A stretch of DNA of 64,000 nucleotides from JAFGPL01 sp963781805 (GCA_963781805.1 CAWAHF010000004.1:4464001-4528000), one strand, 5' to 3'; shown: positions 15,325-24,725, counted from the first letter of the stretch. The notes: generated by a model from the sequence alone, not told the origin. A program made the numbers and translations.

Positions 15325-16314
15325 ATGTCAGATTCTAATTTTATTGATTACATAAAAATTTATTGCCGTTCAGGAAAGGGTGGGGCAGGTTCGGTACATT
15401 TCAGGCGTGAAAAATTTATTCCCAAAGGAGGGCCCGATGGCGGCGATGGCGGCAGGGGCGGGCATGTTATTCTTAAAGGTAACCGCAACCTGTGGACATT
15501 GATTCATCTGAGATATATGAAACATGTTTTTGCCGGTAATGGTGAAAATGGGGCCGGCGCCCTAAAAACGGGTGCAGATGGTGAAGATATGATTATTGAG
15601 GTACCTCTTGGTACTATTGCCAGAAATGCTGAGGATGAAGCGTTTCTTTTTGAAATTACACAACATGAAGAGACCAAAATCCTTGCTCCCGGCGGCAGGG
15701 GAGGTCAGGGGAACAATCATTTTAAAACAGCTACCCGTCAGGCTCCGCGTTTTGCCCAACCTGGCGAACCGGCAATTGAAGGTTTGTATGCATTCGAATT
15801 GAAAATTCTGGCTGATGTCGGACTTGTTGGCTTTCCCAATGCTGGAAAATCTACGTTACTTTCAGTTGTTTCTGCTGCAAAACCAAAAATTGCCAACTAT
15901 GCGTTTACCACACTTACACCAAATCTCGGAATTGTTTCCTATCGGGATAACAAATCCTTTGTGATGGCTGATATTCCGGGGATAATTGAGGGTGCAAGCG
16001 AGGGGAAGGGCCTCGGATTAAAATTCCTCAGGCATATTGAACGTAACTCAGTTCTACTATTCATGGTTGCTGCAGACAGCAAAAATATTCATGAAGAGTA
16101 TAACATCTTGTTGAATGAATTGAAAAAGTATAACCCTGAACTTCTTGATAAACGAAGAATACTGGCTGTTTCAAAAGCAGATATGCTGGATGAGGAATTA
16201 ATACTTGAAATTAAAAATGATTTACCTGATATTCCTTCCCTGTTTATTTCATCTGTAACACAGAACAATATTGACAAGCTGAAAGATTTATTGTGGAATG
16301 AGTTAAACCATTAG
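15325..16314 (+). CDS. obgE: Obg/CgtA GTPase
   Basis: Essential ribosome-associated GTPase involved in large-subunit assembly and the stress response. The Gly-rich Obg fold spans about residues 5-160, with GGPDGGDGGRGG and APGGRGGQGNNHFKTATRQA. The G domain follows: G1 GFPNAGKST (169-177), G3 DIPGIIEGAS, and G4 SKAD near residue 290. The protein ends soon after the G domain (329 residues), so it lacks the extra C-terminal OCT domain of some homologues, as is usual in this phylum. It is followed 5 bases later by a PAP2 gene, suggesting co-transcription. Confidence 0.96.
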   Translation: MSDSNFIDYIKIYCRSGKGGAGSVHFRREKFIPKGGPDGGDGGRGGHVILKGNRNLWTLIHLRYMKHVFAGNGENGAGALKTGADGEDMIIEVPLGTIARNAEDEAFLFEITQHEETKILAPGGRGGQGNNHFKTATRQAPRFAQPGEPAIEGLYAFELKILADVGLVGFPNAGKSTLLSVVSAAKPKIANYAFTTLTPNLGIVSYRDNKSFVMADIPGIIEGASEGKGLGLKFLRHIERNSVLLFMVAADSKNIHEEYNILLNELKKYNPELLDKRRILAVSKADMLDEELILEIKNDLPDIPSLFISSVTQNNIDKLKDLLWNELNH

Positions 16315-16319
16315 CATAC

Positions 16320-16895
16320 ATGCTGGAATATCTTGTACATATTGACACAAAGCTTTTTCTGTTTCTTAACGGGATACACTCTCCATGCTGGGACAAGATA
16401 ATGTTATTTGTAAGCGGCAGGTTTGAATGGATACCTTTATATATCTTTATTGTAGGTTGGATGATTTACAAATATCGGTGGAAATCTTTGCTTTTTATAT
16501 TATCCACGATTATCTTAATAATCCTTAGCGATCAATTATCTGTGATCCTTTTTAAAAATACGATTCATCGCCTCAGGCCTTGTCATCAACCTGAAATCCA
16601 GTCGTTGGTGCATCTTGTGAACAATCACTGTGGTGGAAAATTCGGATTTATTTCCAACCATGCGGCAAATTCCTTTGCTCTTGCAATTTTTACCACTTTT
16701 ATATTCAAATATAAACTTTACAGCATATTTATTATTCTTTGGGCTGCAGTTGTCTCTTATAGCAGAATTTATCTTGGCGTTCATTATCCAGGAGATGTGA
16801 TTGCAGGAGCTCTGTTTGGTATCCTACTGGCCAGGTTATTTCAGTATTTATTAATAAAAATTGATAAGAGATATTTTCTAAAATTAAACTTGTAG
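16320..16895 (+). CDS. PAP2-family membrane phosphatase
   Basis: An integral membrane protein of 191 residues with five or six hydrophobic helices. The three phosphatase motifs are present: KNTIHRLRP (K-x6-RP), SNHAANSF in place of the usual PSGH, and SRIYLGVHYPGD with the catalytic His and Asp. Family members dephosphorylate undecaprenyl pyrophosphate or lipid phosphates on the periplasmic face. The SNHA version of motif 2 is common in Bacteroidota. The substrate cannot be decided. It lies 5 bases after obg and 39 bases before a metallophosphoesterase on the same strand. Confidence 0.87.
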   Translation: MLEYLVHIDTKLFLFLNGIHSPCWDKIMLFVSGRFEWIPLYIFIVGWMIYKYRWKSLLFILSTIILIILSDQLSVILFKNTIHRLRPCHQPEIQSLVHLVNNHCGGKFGFISNHAANSFALAIFTTFIFKYKLYSIFIILWAAVVSYSRIYLGVHYPGDVIAGALFGILLARLFQYLLIKIDKRYFLKLNL

Positions 16896-16934
16896 CAAAA
16901 GAATTCAATCAATAAATAACTGAAGAAAATAAGT

Positions 16935-18047
16935 ATGTTTCATTTATACCTTACACTGGTTTATATTATTCCCAATATTTATGTTTTTTTCCGCATAAAA
17001 CATCTGTTTATCAGTAAGGATTACAGGTATTGGTATATAATTGTTTATTTGCTGTTGGCTGCTATTTTCCCATTTACCCAAGCTTATGCTCACCATGATA
17101 TGCATTTGCTGTTAAAGATACTTTCTGGTATCTCAGGCTATCTCCTCCCGTTCTATCTTTATCTGTTTCTGTTTGTACTCTTGTACGACCTGTTTCTGTT
17201 ACTCAATTTATTGGTAAAGATTATTGCTGTTCAAAAAAGGAAAAGTTTTTTATTCAGACTATATACGCTTAGCACGATGATCTTTTTATCAGTGGCGATA
17301 GTAATAGCTGGTATTTTCAATTTGAATACCATTCGTGTTTCGAAATACGAGATAGAAGTTCCGCGGAAGAATTCAACGATTGATCACCTGCGGATTGCAT
17401 TTGTGGCTGATATCCATATACAACAAAATACCCGGTTACGTTTCATTGAACAGTTCGTACGGAAGGTAAACGCCACCCATCCTGATCTTATGCTTTTCGG
17501 TGGAGATATTACAGAAGGTAATTGGGAATCAAAAAACCTAATTACTATTGAATCAACATTACGGAAAATTCAGACCAAATACGGGTCCTATGGCATTCTC
17601 GGGAATCATGAATTTTACGGCAAGCAGGAAAAAGGAACATTTTTCAAAAAAGCAGGAATAATCCTTCTTCGCGATACTATGGTCAGAATTGATAATTCTT
17701 TTTATCTGGGAGGAAGATACGATCAACACTTCAAGCAGCGGAAAACATTAAATGAATTTCTGAAAAACTTTTCTCCTGATCTGCCTTCAATTCTGATGGA
17801 TCATCGTCCTACACAATTGCATGAGGTTAGTTACTCCCCCATAGATGTTCAATTTTCAGGACATACACATAATGGTCAATTATTTCCCATCAACCTGATA
17901 ATACATCACATCTATGAGCTTAGTTGGGGCTACAGGAAAATACGAAATACACAATTTTTTGTAACCAGTGGATTACGTCTATGGGGGCCTCCGGTTAAAA
18001 CAGCCGGAAAATCAGAAATAATGCTGGTTGATGTTAATTTTAATTAA
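16935..18047 (+). CDS. Membrane-anchored metallophosphoesterase
   Basis: A 370-residue protein. The first 125 residues or so hold about four transmembrane helices. The calcineurin-like domain follows, with all metal motifs: AFVADIHI (D-x-H), LMLFGGDITEG (GD), GILGNHEFYG (GNHE) and FSGHTHNGQLFP (GHTHxGQ). This matches the YkuE/YaeI-like group, some members of which act on lipid-linked phosphates. It is the last gene of the plus-strand run and converges with an isochorismatase gene 6 bases away. The substrate is unknown. Confidence 0.88.
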   Translation: MFHLYLTLVYIIPNIYVFFRIKHLFISKDYRYWYIIVYLLLAAIFPFTQAYAHHDMHLLLKILSGISGYLLPFYLYLFLFVLLYDLFLLLNLLVKIIAVQKRKSFLFRLYTLSTMIFLSVAIVIAGIFNLNTIRVSKYEIEVPRKNSTIDHLRIAFVADIHIQQNTRLRFIEQFVRKVNATHPDLMLFGGDITEGNWESKNLITIESTLRKIQTKYGSYGILGNHEFYGKQEKGTFFKKAGIILLRDTMVRIDNSFYLGGRYDQHFKQRKTLNEFLKNFSPDLPSILMDHRPTQLHEVSYSPIDVQFSGHTHNGQLFPINLIIHHIYELSWGYRKIRNTQFFVTSGLRLWGPPVKTAGKSEIMLVDVNFN

Positions 18048-18053
18048 TTTCAG

Positions 18054-18680
18054 TTAAAAATCAAGTTTTTGAAATAAATATTTTTCAGCATTTGTTTTGA
18101 ACTCTTTGAGGTCAATTACGTTGGCATACCTACCATCTGTGAGTGTTGCCAAAACGGTTGTCTGAACATCTTCAGCTTTTACTGTTTTGTCTCCAAACGT
18201 TACATCTCTTGTGGCACATGCATCCTGTATAACAATACATTGATAACCAAAATCGTGTGCTGCCCTTACAGCGCCTTCCAGGCATAACTGTGTCTGCATA
18301 CCAATAATGACAAGTCTGTTGATATTATTGTTTTTCAAATACTCCAATAAATCTGTTCCAAGAAAACTATTAACCTCCTCTTTTGTAATTACTTTTTCGG
18401 TTGAAAGCGGAGCTACATTTTTCTGTATTTCAAATCCCCTGTTTGATTTATGGCGGACATGCACCACCAATTGATGCTGATCTCTGAAGACTTGCAGAAC
18501 TTCTTTGGCTGCCAGACTTGCAGGTATTGCATTAACTAAGCCGGGACCATCTCCGGGAAAATAAAAATCCTGTATATCGACAATCAGCAAGGCCGTTTTA
18601 ATGCTATCCTGATTTTGTTGAGCATTGATTAAAAAAGGGAAAAGCAGAAACGTAAAAACAAGTCTTAATTTTCTTTTCAT
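18054..18680 (-). CDS. Exported isochorismatase-family cysteine hydrolase
   Basis: A 208-residue protein. A signal peptide covers residues 1-20 (MKRKLRLVFTFLLFPFLINA, cleavage near NAQQ). The hydrolase fold follows: Asp in LLIVDIQDFYF, a basic residue in VVHVRHKSN, and the nucleophile in QTQLCLEGAVRAAHDFGYQ. The catalytic D-K-C set looks intact. The family includes nicotinamidases and carbamoyl hydrolases, which are normally cytoplasmic, so the signal peptide is the unusual feature. The substrate is unknown. It converges with the metallophosphoesterase. Confidence 0.85.
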   Translation of the reverse strand: MKRKLRLVFTFLLFPFLINAQQNQDSIKTALLIVDIQDFYFPGDGPGLVNAIPASLAAKEVLQVFRDQHQLVVHVRHKSNRGFEIQKNVAPLSTEKVITKEEVNSFLGTDLLEYLKNNNINRLVIIGMQTQLCLEGAVRAAHDFGYQCIVIQDACATRDVTFGDKTVKAEDVQTTVLATLTDGRYANVIDLKEFKTNAEKYLFQKLDF

Positions 18681-18775
18681 TGTTTTTGATTTAATTTATT
18701 CATTAGAAACCCTATTTTTCAGATGACATATATGATATCCCAATTTTTCCCCAAAACACTTCTATGGAATATTTA

Positions 18776-19999
18776 TTAACGGGCATTCAACTCGGCAATT
18801 TTTACGATTGTTAACATCGCCTTTTCCATAGAACTTATGGGTATAAATTCAAATTTGCTATGAAAATTGTGTCCGCCGGCAAAAATATTCGGACAGGGTA
18901 ATCCCATAAATGATAACCGTGCTCCGTCTGTTCCGCCTCTTATGGGTATAACTTTTGGTTTAATTCCCAATTCATTCATAGCTTTCATGGCAAGTTCAAC
19001 AATATGGAAGTTTGGTTCTATTTTCTCCCGCATATTATAATATTGATCTACCATAGTAAGCTTAACGGTCCTTGCTCCAAATTTCATATTCAGGTGGTCG
19101 ACGATTTTTATCATCAGGTCTTTTTTCCTACTGAATTTTTCTTTGTCGTGGTCGCGAATAATGTAATTTACAGTGGTTGATTCTACATTACCATGGATAT
19201 CAGTTAGATGGTAGAATCCCTCATAATTATCGGTATGTTCAGGGGTCTGATGTCCTGGTAACATGCTGTTAAGTTCCATGGCAATCAGCATGGAATTTTT
19301 CATTTTATTTTTAGCAGTTCCGGGATGCACATTTAATCCCTGGATAGTTATTTTAGCGCGTGCAGCATTGAAATTTTCATATTCTATTTCACCAATTCCC
19401 CCACCGTCAATGGTGTAAGCAAAATCAGCACCGAATTTCTTAATGTCAAATTTATCGGCTCCCTTCCCGATTTCTTCATCGGGAGTAAATGCTATTTTTA
19501 CTGTACCATGTTTTATTTCGGGGTGCTTTATCAAATACTCCATTGCAGTTACAATTTCAGCCACTCCCGCTTTGTTATCTGCCCCCAGCAATGTTTGCCC
19601 GTCAGTAACTATCAGCGAATGTCCCAGGTAATTGTTAAGCGAAGGAAATTCAATGGAAGAAAGTACAATATTTGATTTCTGATTGAGAACCACATTTTTA
19701 CCGTAAAATGTATCGATGATTTGGGGATTAACATTTTCAGCTGTAAAATCGGGTGATGTATCCATGTGGGCAATAAAACCAATGGAAGGAATCTGTTTGG
19801 CAATATTTGCGGGTAAGGTAGCCATAAGATATCCGTTTTCATCCAGTTCAACTTCAGTCATTCCAATATTTTTAAGCTCTTCTTCAAGTATTTTACCAAG
19901 TTCCAGTTGCCCTTTTGTGGTTGGCGTGCTTTTGGAATTCTCGTCTGATTGTGTGTTGATTTTTACATATTTGATAAACCTTTCAACTAATTTTTCCAT
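18776..19999 (-). CDS. pepT: Peptidase T (tripeptide aminopeptidase)
   Basis: A di-zinc M20 aminopeptidase releasing the N-terminal residue of tripeptides. The 407 residues match PepT. Metal and catalytic residues are visible: HMDTSPD (His, Asp), LLGADNKAGVAEI (bridging Asp), FTPDEEIGKGAD (Glu-Glu pair), TIDGGGIGEIEYENFNAA, and NIFAGGHNFHSKFEF near the C terminus. It has its own promoter region, a 106-base divergent gap shared with lplA. Peptide scavenging fits a protein-degrading Bacteroidota lifestyle. Confidence 0.96.
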   Translation of the reverse strand: MEKLVERFIKYVKINTQSDENSKSTPTTKGQLELGKILEEELKNIGMTEVELDENGYLMATLPANIAKQIPSIGFIAHMDTSPDFTAENVNPQIIDTFYGKNVVLNQKSNIVLSSIEFPSLNNYLGHSLIVTDGQTLLGADNKAGVAEIVTAMEYLIKHPEIKHGTVKIAFTPDEEIGKGADKFDIKKFGADFAYTIDGGGIGEIEYENFNAARAKITIQGLNVHPGTAKNKMKNSMLIAMELNSMLPGHQTPEHTDNYEGFYHLTDIHGNVESTTVNYIIRDHDKEKFSRKKDLMIKIVDHLNMKFGARTVKLTMVDQYYNMREKIEPNFHIVELAMKAMNELGIKPKVIPIRGGTDGARLSFMGLPCPNIFAGGHNFHSKFEFIPISSMEKAMLTIVKIAELNAR

Positions 20000-20105
20000 A
20001 ATTTATTAAGTTCAATTTGTAAAAGTTAAAGTACAAAATTTTTAAGAATGTTATTTACTGTTTAACAATTCATTATTCACAAATGAAAATTTAAGTTTAA
20101 TTTTA

Positions 20106-21125
20106 ATGCAGTCAATAAAAACTTATGAGAATAATATTAAGGCAGAGATGATTTGTATCTTAAGCCAAAATCAGGACCCTTTTTTCAATCTTGCAGCAGA
20201 AGAGTTTCTGTTGAAAAACAGCCCATCGGAATACTTTATGTTATGGCGGTGTGATGCGACCATAGTGGTAGGAAAACACCAAAATACCCTTGCTGAGATT
20301 AATTATCCTTACGTAAAGAAAAATAATATCAGAGTGGCAAGGAGATTGACCGGAGGTGGTACCGTATTTCACGATTTGGGAAATATCAATTTTACTTTTA
20401 TCCAGGAAGGCGAAAAAGGTAAGCTGGTCGATTTTAAACGATTCATTACTCCTGTACTGGAAATGTTAGAGGGATTAGGTATCCGTGCAGAACAAGGAAT
20501 GAAAAATGAAATTTTACTTCATGGAAAAAAAATCTCAGGCAATGCCGAACATGTTTACAAGTCAAGAATATTACACCATGGAACGCTTCTGTTTAATTCC
20601 GAACTGCATAATTTGAGTGAGGCACTTAAAGTGATTCCAGGAAAATATAAGGATAAAGCTGTTCAGTCAAACAGAAGTCAGGTAACTAATATTCAGCAGT
20701 ATCTTAGCAGAAAAATGAACACAGACGATTTCATGTTGGCTTTATTTTCTTCATTTAAGAATTCATCACTGGAAATCAATGAATATGTATTTAATCAGAC
20801 GGATATCCGGGCCATCGAAAAACTGGTAACTGAAAAATACAACACCTGGGATTGGATATATGGTTATTCGCCTAAATACAGCTTTGAAAATAAAGCATCC
20901 ATTATCAATAAATGGATTGGTATTGAATTGAATGTGGATGCAGGAATTATTCAATTAGCCAGGATTACCGGCAGTTACATAGGCAATTATATAGCATCCA
21001 GAGTTGCAGAAACATTAATTGGAAAAAAGCATAAGGAAGATCACATCATGAGTGTATTAAAACATCAGGTTCCGAAAGATACACCGAACAATGAGATAGA
21101 GATGTTAGCAGATGCTTTTTTCTAA
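20106..21125 (+). CDS. lplA: Lipoate-protein ligase A
   Basis: Activates free lipoate with ATP and attaches it to E2 and GcvH domains. The 339 residues fit a catalytic domain plus a C-terminal accessory domain. Seen: LWRCDATIVVGKHQNT, the signature RRLTGGGTVFHDLGNINFTF, KISGNAEHVYKSRILHHGTL with the catalytic lysine region, and the accessory part from about residue 245. A second Met at residue 15 (MICILSQNQDP) aligns better with homologues and may be the true start. A strong hairpin terminator follows directly. Confidence 0.93.
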   Translation: MQSIKTYENNIKAEMICILSQNQDPFFNLAAEEFLLKNSPSEYFMLWRCDATIVVGKHQNTLAEINYPYVKKNNIRVARRLTGGGTVFHDLGNINFTFIQEGEKGKLVDFKRFITPVLEMLEGLGIRAEQGMKNEILLHGKKISGNAEHVYKSRILHHGTLLFNSELHNLSEALKVIPGKYKDKAVQSNRSQVTNIQQYLSRKMNTDDFMLALFSSFKNSSLEINEYVFNQTDIRAIEKLVTEKYNTWDWIYGYSPKYSFENKASIINKWIGIELNVDAGIIQLARITGSYIGNYIASRVAETLIGKKHKEDHIMSVLKHQVPKDTPNNEIEMLADAFF

Positions 21126-21130
21126 CAAAA

Positions 21131-21155
21131 AAAGCATCTGAAAAGATGCTTTATA
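21131..21155. terminator. Bidirectional hairpin terminator between lplA and the next gene
   Basis: Stem AAAGCATCT / AGATGCTTT with a GAAA tetraloop, preceded by A and followed by T-rich sequence. It lies 6 bases after the lplA stop and serves the convergent gene on the other strand as well. Confidence 0.85.
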
Positions 21156-21170
21156 TAATTTTTAAGTTTG

Positions 21171-21728
21171 CTAATTATTATTTGTTTCTTCAGGTGGTTC
21201 ATACCCATATACGGTACCCTTAATAATATAGCCCGGAAATTCACCATATCCTCCGGTTTGTTCTTTATAGGTAATCAGAATAATACTTCCCTTCATATTG
21301 GCAGCTCTTTTCTGCAACTTGATAATTGCCCCTTTTTTTGCTGCTTTTGGACTCCTTGCACTCGGTGGTGAGGTAGATTCCACTTCTCCCAACTTATATA
21401 AATTAGCCACATCTTTTTTATTTTCTGTTAACCAGACAGCCTCCCATGAGTCTGCAGGTACATCAATAACTGCCGGTTTGTTAAGTTCTTCCACACGACC
21501 GTTTTTATATATAATTTTATACACATCTTTTCTCTCTATGGTGAAAATTTCATCTTTGCCAGGATATGTAAAACTGATATATGAGGGAGTTACTGTAGTA
21601 ACATTTACAGGTAATATCTTAGTATCAATTCTGAAAATTGTATCGGTCGGTTCTTTCATAGCATTATTCTGACCAAACAATCCGACTCCTAAACAAAATA
21701 CTATCAATGTAATAAGCGATTTTTTCAT
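21171..21728 (-). CDS. Secreted hypothetical protein
   Basis: I do not recognise the family. The start is set at the ATG at 21728, giving a signal peptide MKKSLITLIVFCLGVGLFG with cleavage near GQN; an upstream start at 21752 would add eight residues in front of it. The mature protein has a domain of about 75 residues (VTTVTPSYISFTYPGKDEIF, then KDVYKIIYKNGRVEELN) resembling the small beta-rich repeats found in Bacteroidota exported proteins. A Ser/Pro-rich linker and a short C-terminal beta segment (GSIILITYKE, IKGTVYGYE) follow. Such proteins are often annotated as hypothetical in this phylum. Confidence 0.6.
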   Translation of the reverse strand: MKKSLITLIVFCLGVGLFGQNNAMKEPTDTIFRIDTKILPVNVTTVTPSYISFTYPGKDEIFTIERKDVYKIIYKNGRVEELNKPAVIDVPADSWEAVWLTENKKDVANLYKLGEVESTSPPSARSPKAAKKGAIIKLQKRAANMKGSIILITYKEQTGGYGEFPGYIIKGTVYGYEPPEETNNN

Positions 21729-21827
21729 GATTTGAAATTCTAAGATGAACATTTAATCTTTACCAGCCTTTACGGCAATAACTTTATTAAGTTTTATAAT
21801 ATGCGAACTAATTATTCGATCTTTTTA

Positions 21828-22169
21828 TTAACTGTCATTTCCTGTTGATAAAAAGTAAAATGCTATGGAAGCAGGAAGCAAAAATACCAGCAAATATTCG
21901 TTTATCTCACCCGAAAATGATTTAATCAATTGATAAACAGAAAGTAAAAATATTATCAAGCCAGATAATACAGTTATAGAACCTTTAGATAAAAAACCTC
22001 CAATGACCAATAGGGCACCAAATACAAAATATGCTGCTGCAAAATAGAAATTAATATCTTTAAGGTTAAATGTTTTAAAAGTGCCAAAATAGGTGAAGAA
22101 AATAAAGACTGCGAGACATATTCTCAATAACCATCGCGCCAGAGGAGTTGTAGATTTTAGTGGTTTCAT
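21828..22169 (-). CDS. Small membrane protein, DoxX-like
   Basis: A 113-residue protein with four hydrophobic helices (about 13-28, 40-58, 62-82 and 90-108) separated by short loops. Size and topology recall DoxX-like or DUF-type four-helix membrane proteins, but no diagnostic motif is present, so the family is uncertain. The IS66 element begins 20 bases upstream of its ATG, so the insertion has probably separated it from its native promoter. Expression may now depend on outward transcription from the IS. Confidence 0.5.
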   Translation of the reverse strand: MKPLKSTTPLARWLLRICLAVFIFFTYFGTFKTFNLKDINFYFAAAYFVFGALLVIGGFLSKGSITVLSGLIIFLLSVYQLIKSFSGEINEYLLVFLLPASIAFYFLSTGNDS

Positions 22170-22180
22170 GCTGATTATTT

Positions 22181-22188
22181 TAATGGTT
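22181..22188. repeat. Left target-site duplication of IS66 element
   Basis: TAATGGTT, identical to 23759-23766 on the other side of the element. An 8-bp duplication is the known IS66 target length. Confidence 0.93.
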
Positions 22189-23758
22189 GTAACTAATCAG
22201 TTTGTATTTTCATATTGGCCACAATATTTAAAGCATTTAAGACATTCTGTCCGTTTTTGAGAGCTGTATCGGTTATTGAACGTAGTATTGCAAAAGCTTG
22301 CGCACCACCTATTGATCTGAACTGTCCAGAAACCTTTTGTTTAACTTTAACATTTCGTATTGCTTTTTCAGAGTCATTGTTGTCCGGTGGCACTTTTGGA
22401 TGATAAAGAAAGGTGAATATGTAATTTTTGTATTTGTTCATTCTTTTTTGAAATGAAACAGTTTCCTTGAATTTATTTTCAATCTTTTGCCGCAACAATT
22501 TTTCCAATTCTTTTTCCAAACCGTCTCTCTTTTTATTTGGATAATAATAATCGTTTGAAGCAAGCAATTTCTTCAATTTTAATGCCTTCATCAGCATGTT
22601 TTTGAAATCGGACGGCCATTTGACCTTATCCTTTTCCATCAAATAGTTCAATTCCCGCAACAGGTGCGAAGTACATAATTGATGTCCGGAGGATGCTGCC
22701 TGAAAATGCGGCTTCCAACAATCATGCACCAAAATGGCGCTTCCCATGGCATCACCACAGTTTGACTGTATGGTATCGAATCCCCGGTTAGAAGAAATAC
22801 TGATCAAAGTAGCAGTTTTGCTTTGCCATGTCCAAAACCACTGTTTCTTACCGTTTACTTTTGCACCTGTTTCATCCGAACCTATCACCTCGCTATCATA
22901 TACGGTTTGTTTTATCATCTCATACGCAGGTGCGGCTTTTGCCACAAGTTTATTCAACAAATAATGAAGGCCACCTTCGCTAACCGGCAAACCAAATATG
23001 TCATGGAAAATTTCCAGCATCCTGGCAAATGGGATATATTGCCTGGTATGGAAGTAACCAATCAAACTTTCAACCCCGCACCCATAACTCACCGGTACAG
23101 TAACATCCCCTGGAAATCCGGATATTGTTTCATGGCCGCATGTGCACCTTTTTTTATAGACCCTGTGTTCAATAACCTCTGGTTTAATGGGGGGAATATC
23201 GATAACCTGTCTTCTTCCGGCATATTCGTACTGAACTTGTTGTAATCCGTTCCCGCACTTTTCACAATAACAGGGGATATGTTCAACTACCCTATCCGGG
23301 GTATCGGTCATCTCCAATGTATAACCTTTATGCCCTTTCTGTCCCCCAACTTTCTTACCGCTTTTTCCCCTTAGGCTTTTGTTCCTTATCGGCCTGTTCT
23401 CATCTCTTGAAGGTGGTATGGAACTGTTGTTGCTGTCCTTTTTCGTTTTGTATCTCGACAGTTCTTCCTCTAATTGAATAACCCTTCTCTGCAACTCAGC
23501 TATTTGTTTTTGCTGAATGGAAATTATTGTAAGCAGTTCATTAATTGTCGGGATGGCTTTCAATTTGTTTTTTTCTCAAAACTCCTTTATCATTCCAACA
23601 TATCAAAGAACTTTGGCTTTTACTTATCAAAACCCCCTAAACTTTTTTGTTAATATCACTGCGTTTTTGGAAATCTAACTTTTTCTATCTTAAATATTTG
23701 TTCAAAACATTATCTTATGGTTAATATCGTATCCTTTTTGGAAATACTGATTAGTTAC
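22189..23758 (-). mobile_element. Complete IS66-family insertion sequence
   Basis: A 1570-bp element with terminal inverted repeats GTAACTAATCAGT at both ends (13 bases perfect, then partial similarity) and a perfect 8-bp target duplication outside. One transposase gene is present and its stop codon lies within the left terminal repeat. The 195 bases between the gene start and the right end hold no gene. No tnpA/tnpB accessory genes are present, as in the ISBst12-like single-gene group. The intact ends and duplication indicate a recent, probably still active insertion. Confidence 0.93.
22193..23563 (-). CDS. IS66-family transposase
   Basis: A 456-residue DDE transposase. It begins with a leucine-rich coiled coil (about 8-40). 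A basic SNNSSIPPSRDE linker and a zinc-finger-like part follow (CYCEKCGN, then RCTCGHE). The catalytic core has Asp in GSDETGAKVNG, Asp in LVHDCWKPHF and Glu in NNDSEKAIRNVKVKQKVSGQ. The C terminus carries the usual FRSIGGAQAFAILRSI block. The frame is intact. It lies inside an element with defined ends and is unrelated to the neighbouring membrane protein or acyltransferase. Confidence 0.95.
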   Translation of the reverse strand: MKAIPTINELLTIISIQQKQIAELQRRVIQLEEELSRYKTKKDSNNSSIPPSRDENRPIRNKSLRGKSGKKVGGQKGHKGYTLEMTDTPDRVVEHIPCYCEKCGNGLQQVQYEYAGRRQVIDIPPIKPEVIEHRVYKKRCTCGHETISGFPGDVTVPVSYGCGVESLIGYFHTRQYIPFARMLEIFHDIFGLPVSEGGLHYLLNKLVAKAAPAYEMIKQTVYDSEVIGSDETGAKVNGKKQWFWTWQSKTATLISISSNRGFDTIQSNCGDAMGSAILVHDCWKPHFQAASSGHQLCTSHLLRELNYLMEKDKVKWPSDFKNMLMKALKLKKLLASNDYYYPNKKRDGLEKELEKLLRQKIENKFKETVSFQKRMNKYKNYIFTFLYHPKVPPDNNDSEKAIRNVKVKQKVSGQFRSIGGAQAFAILRSITDTALKNGQNVLNALNIVANMKIQTD

Positions 23759-23766
23759 TAATGGTT
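23759..23766. repeat. Right target-site duplication of IS66 element
   Basis: TAATGGTT, the partner of 22181-22188. The remaining 176 bases up to the plsC start hold no gene and presumably its promoter. Confidence 0.93.
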
Positions 23767-23942
23767 TAATTTGGATCTTTATGTTATATTTATATATGAT
23801 TCAAATATCAGACCAAAACGATTTGAAGAACTAAAATTTCTTCTCCCGGATGTCTAAGATACAAAAATCAATATATTGGTATAGTATATTTCCCATTAAA
23901 TTTGCTAACAATCATGGAATTGTATCTTAAATATGAATCCAT

Positions 23943-24725
23943 ATGAGGACATTTATTTTGTCTTTGTTCTTTTGGCTTTTTATGCTGTTTTCGAGTATTC
24001 TTATTTTTCCGGTTTATTTAATTAGTTGGGTGGTTGTATTTCCATTTGACCGGCGAATCAGGGTGGCACATTTTCTGACAGGATTGTGGGCATTTTCCTA
24101 CATTGCTATTAATCCATGGTGGCATATACATATCACAGGCCGTGAACATATAGACCGAAAAAATACCTATGTTATTGTTTGTAATCATCAATCTTTATTA
24201 GATGTTTTGGTGCTATTTGGCTTGAAAAGGCATTTCAGATGGGTTGCAAAAATTGAGATTTTTAGAATCCCCATCGCGGGTTGGGTAATGCTACTTAACC
24301 ATTATTTATGGGTAAAAAGAGGAGACAAGCAAAGCGCTGCAAAAATGCTTTATAAAGCCGAAAAGACTATTTTGAAAGGTAACTCCATCATGATTTTTCC
24401 CGAAGGAACAAGAACCAGAGACGGGAATCTGAATCCTTTTAAAGATGGTGCTTTTAACCTTGCCCTTGATACAAAGGTGAATATTGTTCCGGTTATTATT
24501 GATGGTACGTTTGAGGCATTGCCAAAAACAGGACTTGTCTTAAGACCTAATCAATATTTTGTAGTAAATATTTTGAATGAAATTGATATATCCAATTACA
24601 GTAAATCTGATCTTGAAGAATTGAAAAAACATACCTGGCAACTTATGAATGAAAATCTTAAAAAGATTCGAATGAAAAAATTTGAAAACCAGCAGGATCA
24701 AACTCCTTCCGATACCGCAAGATAG
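23943..24725 (+). CDS. plsC: 1-acyl-sn-glycerol-3-phosphate acyltransferase
   Basis: Makes phosphatidic acid from lysophosphatidic acid at the inner membrane. It has 260 residues. Two N-terminal hydrophobic helices are followed by the acyltransferase motifs: NHQSLLD (NHx4D) near residue 80, WAKIEIFRIP-type block III, and FPEGTRTRDG near 157. The last 28 bases overlap the end of the convergent TPR gene, which is unusual but plausible for tail-to-tail genes. The charged C-terminal tail beyond the domain is variable in the family. Confidence 0.92.
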   Translation: MRTFILSLFFWLFMLFSSILIFPVYLISWVVVFPFDRRIRVAHFLTGLWAFSYIAINPWWHIHITGREHIDRKNTYVIVCNHQSLLDVLVLFGLKRHFRWVAKIEIFRIPIAGWVMLLNHYLWVKRGDKQSAAKMLYKAEKTILKGNSIMIFPEGTRTRDGNLNPFKDGAFNLALDTKVNIVPVIIDGTFEALPKTGLVLRPNQYFVVNILNEIDISNYSKSDLEELKKHTWQLMNENLKKIRMKKFENQQDQTPSDTAR

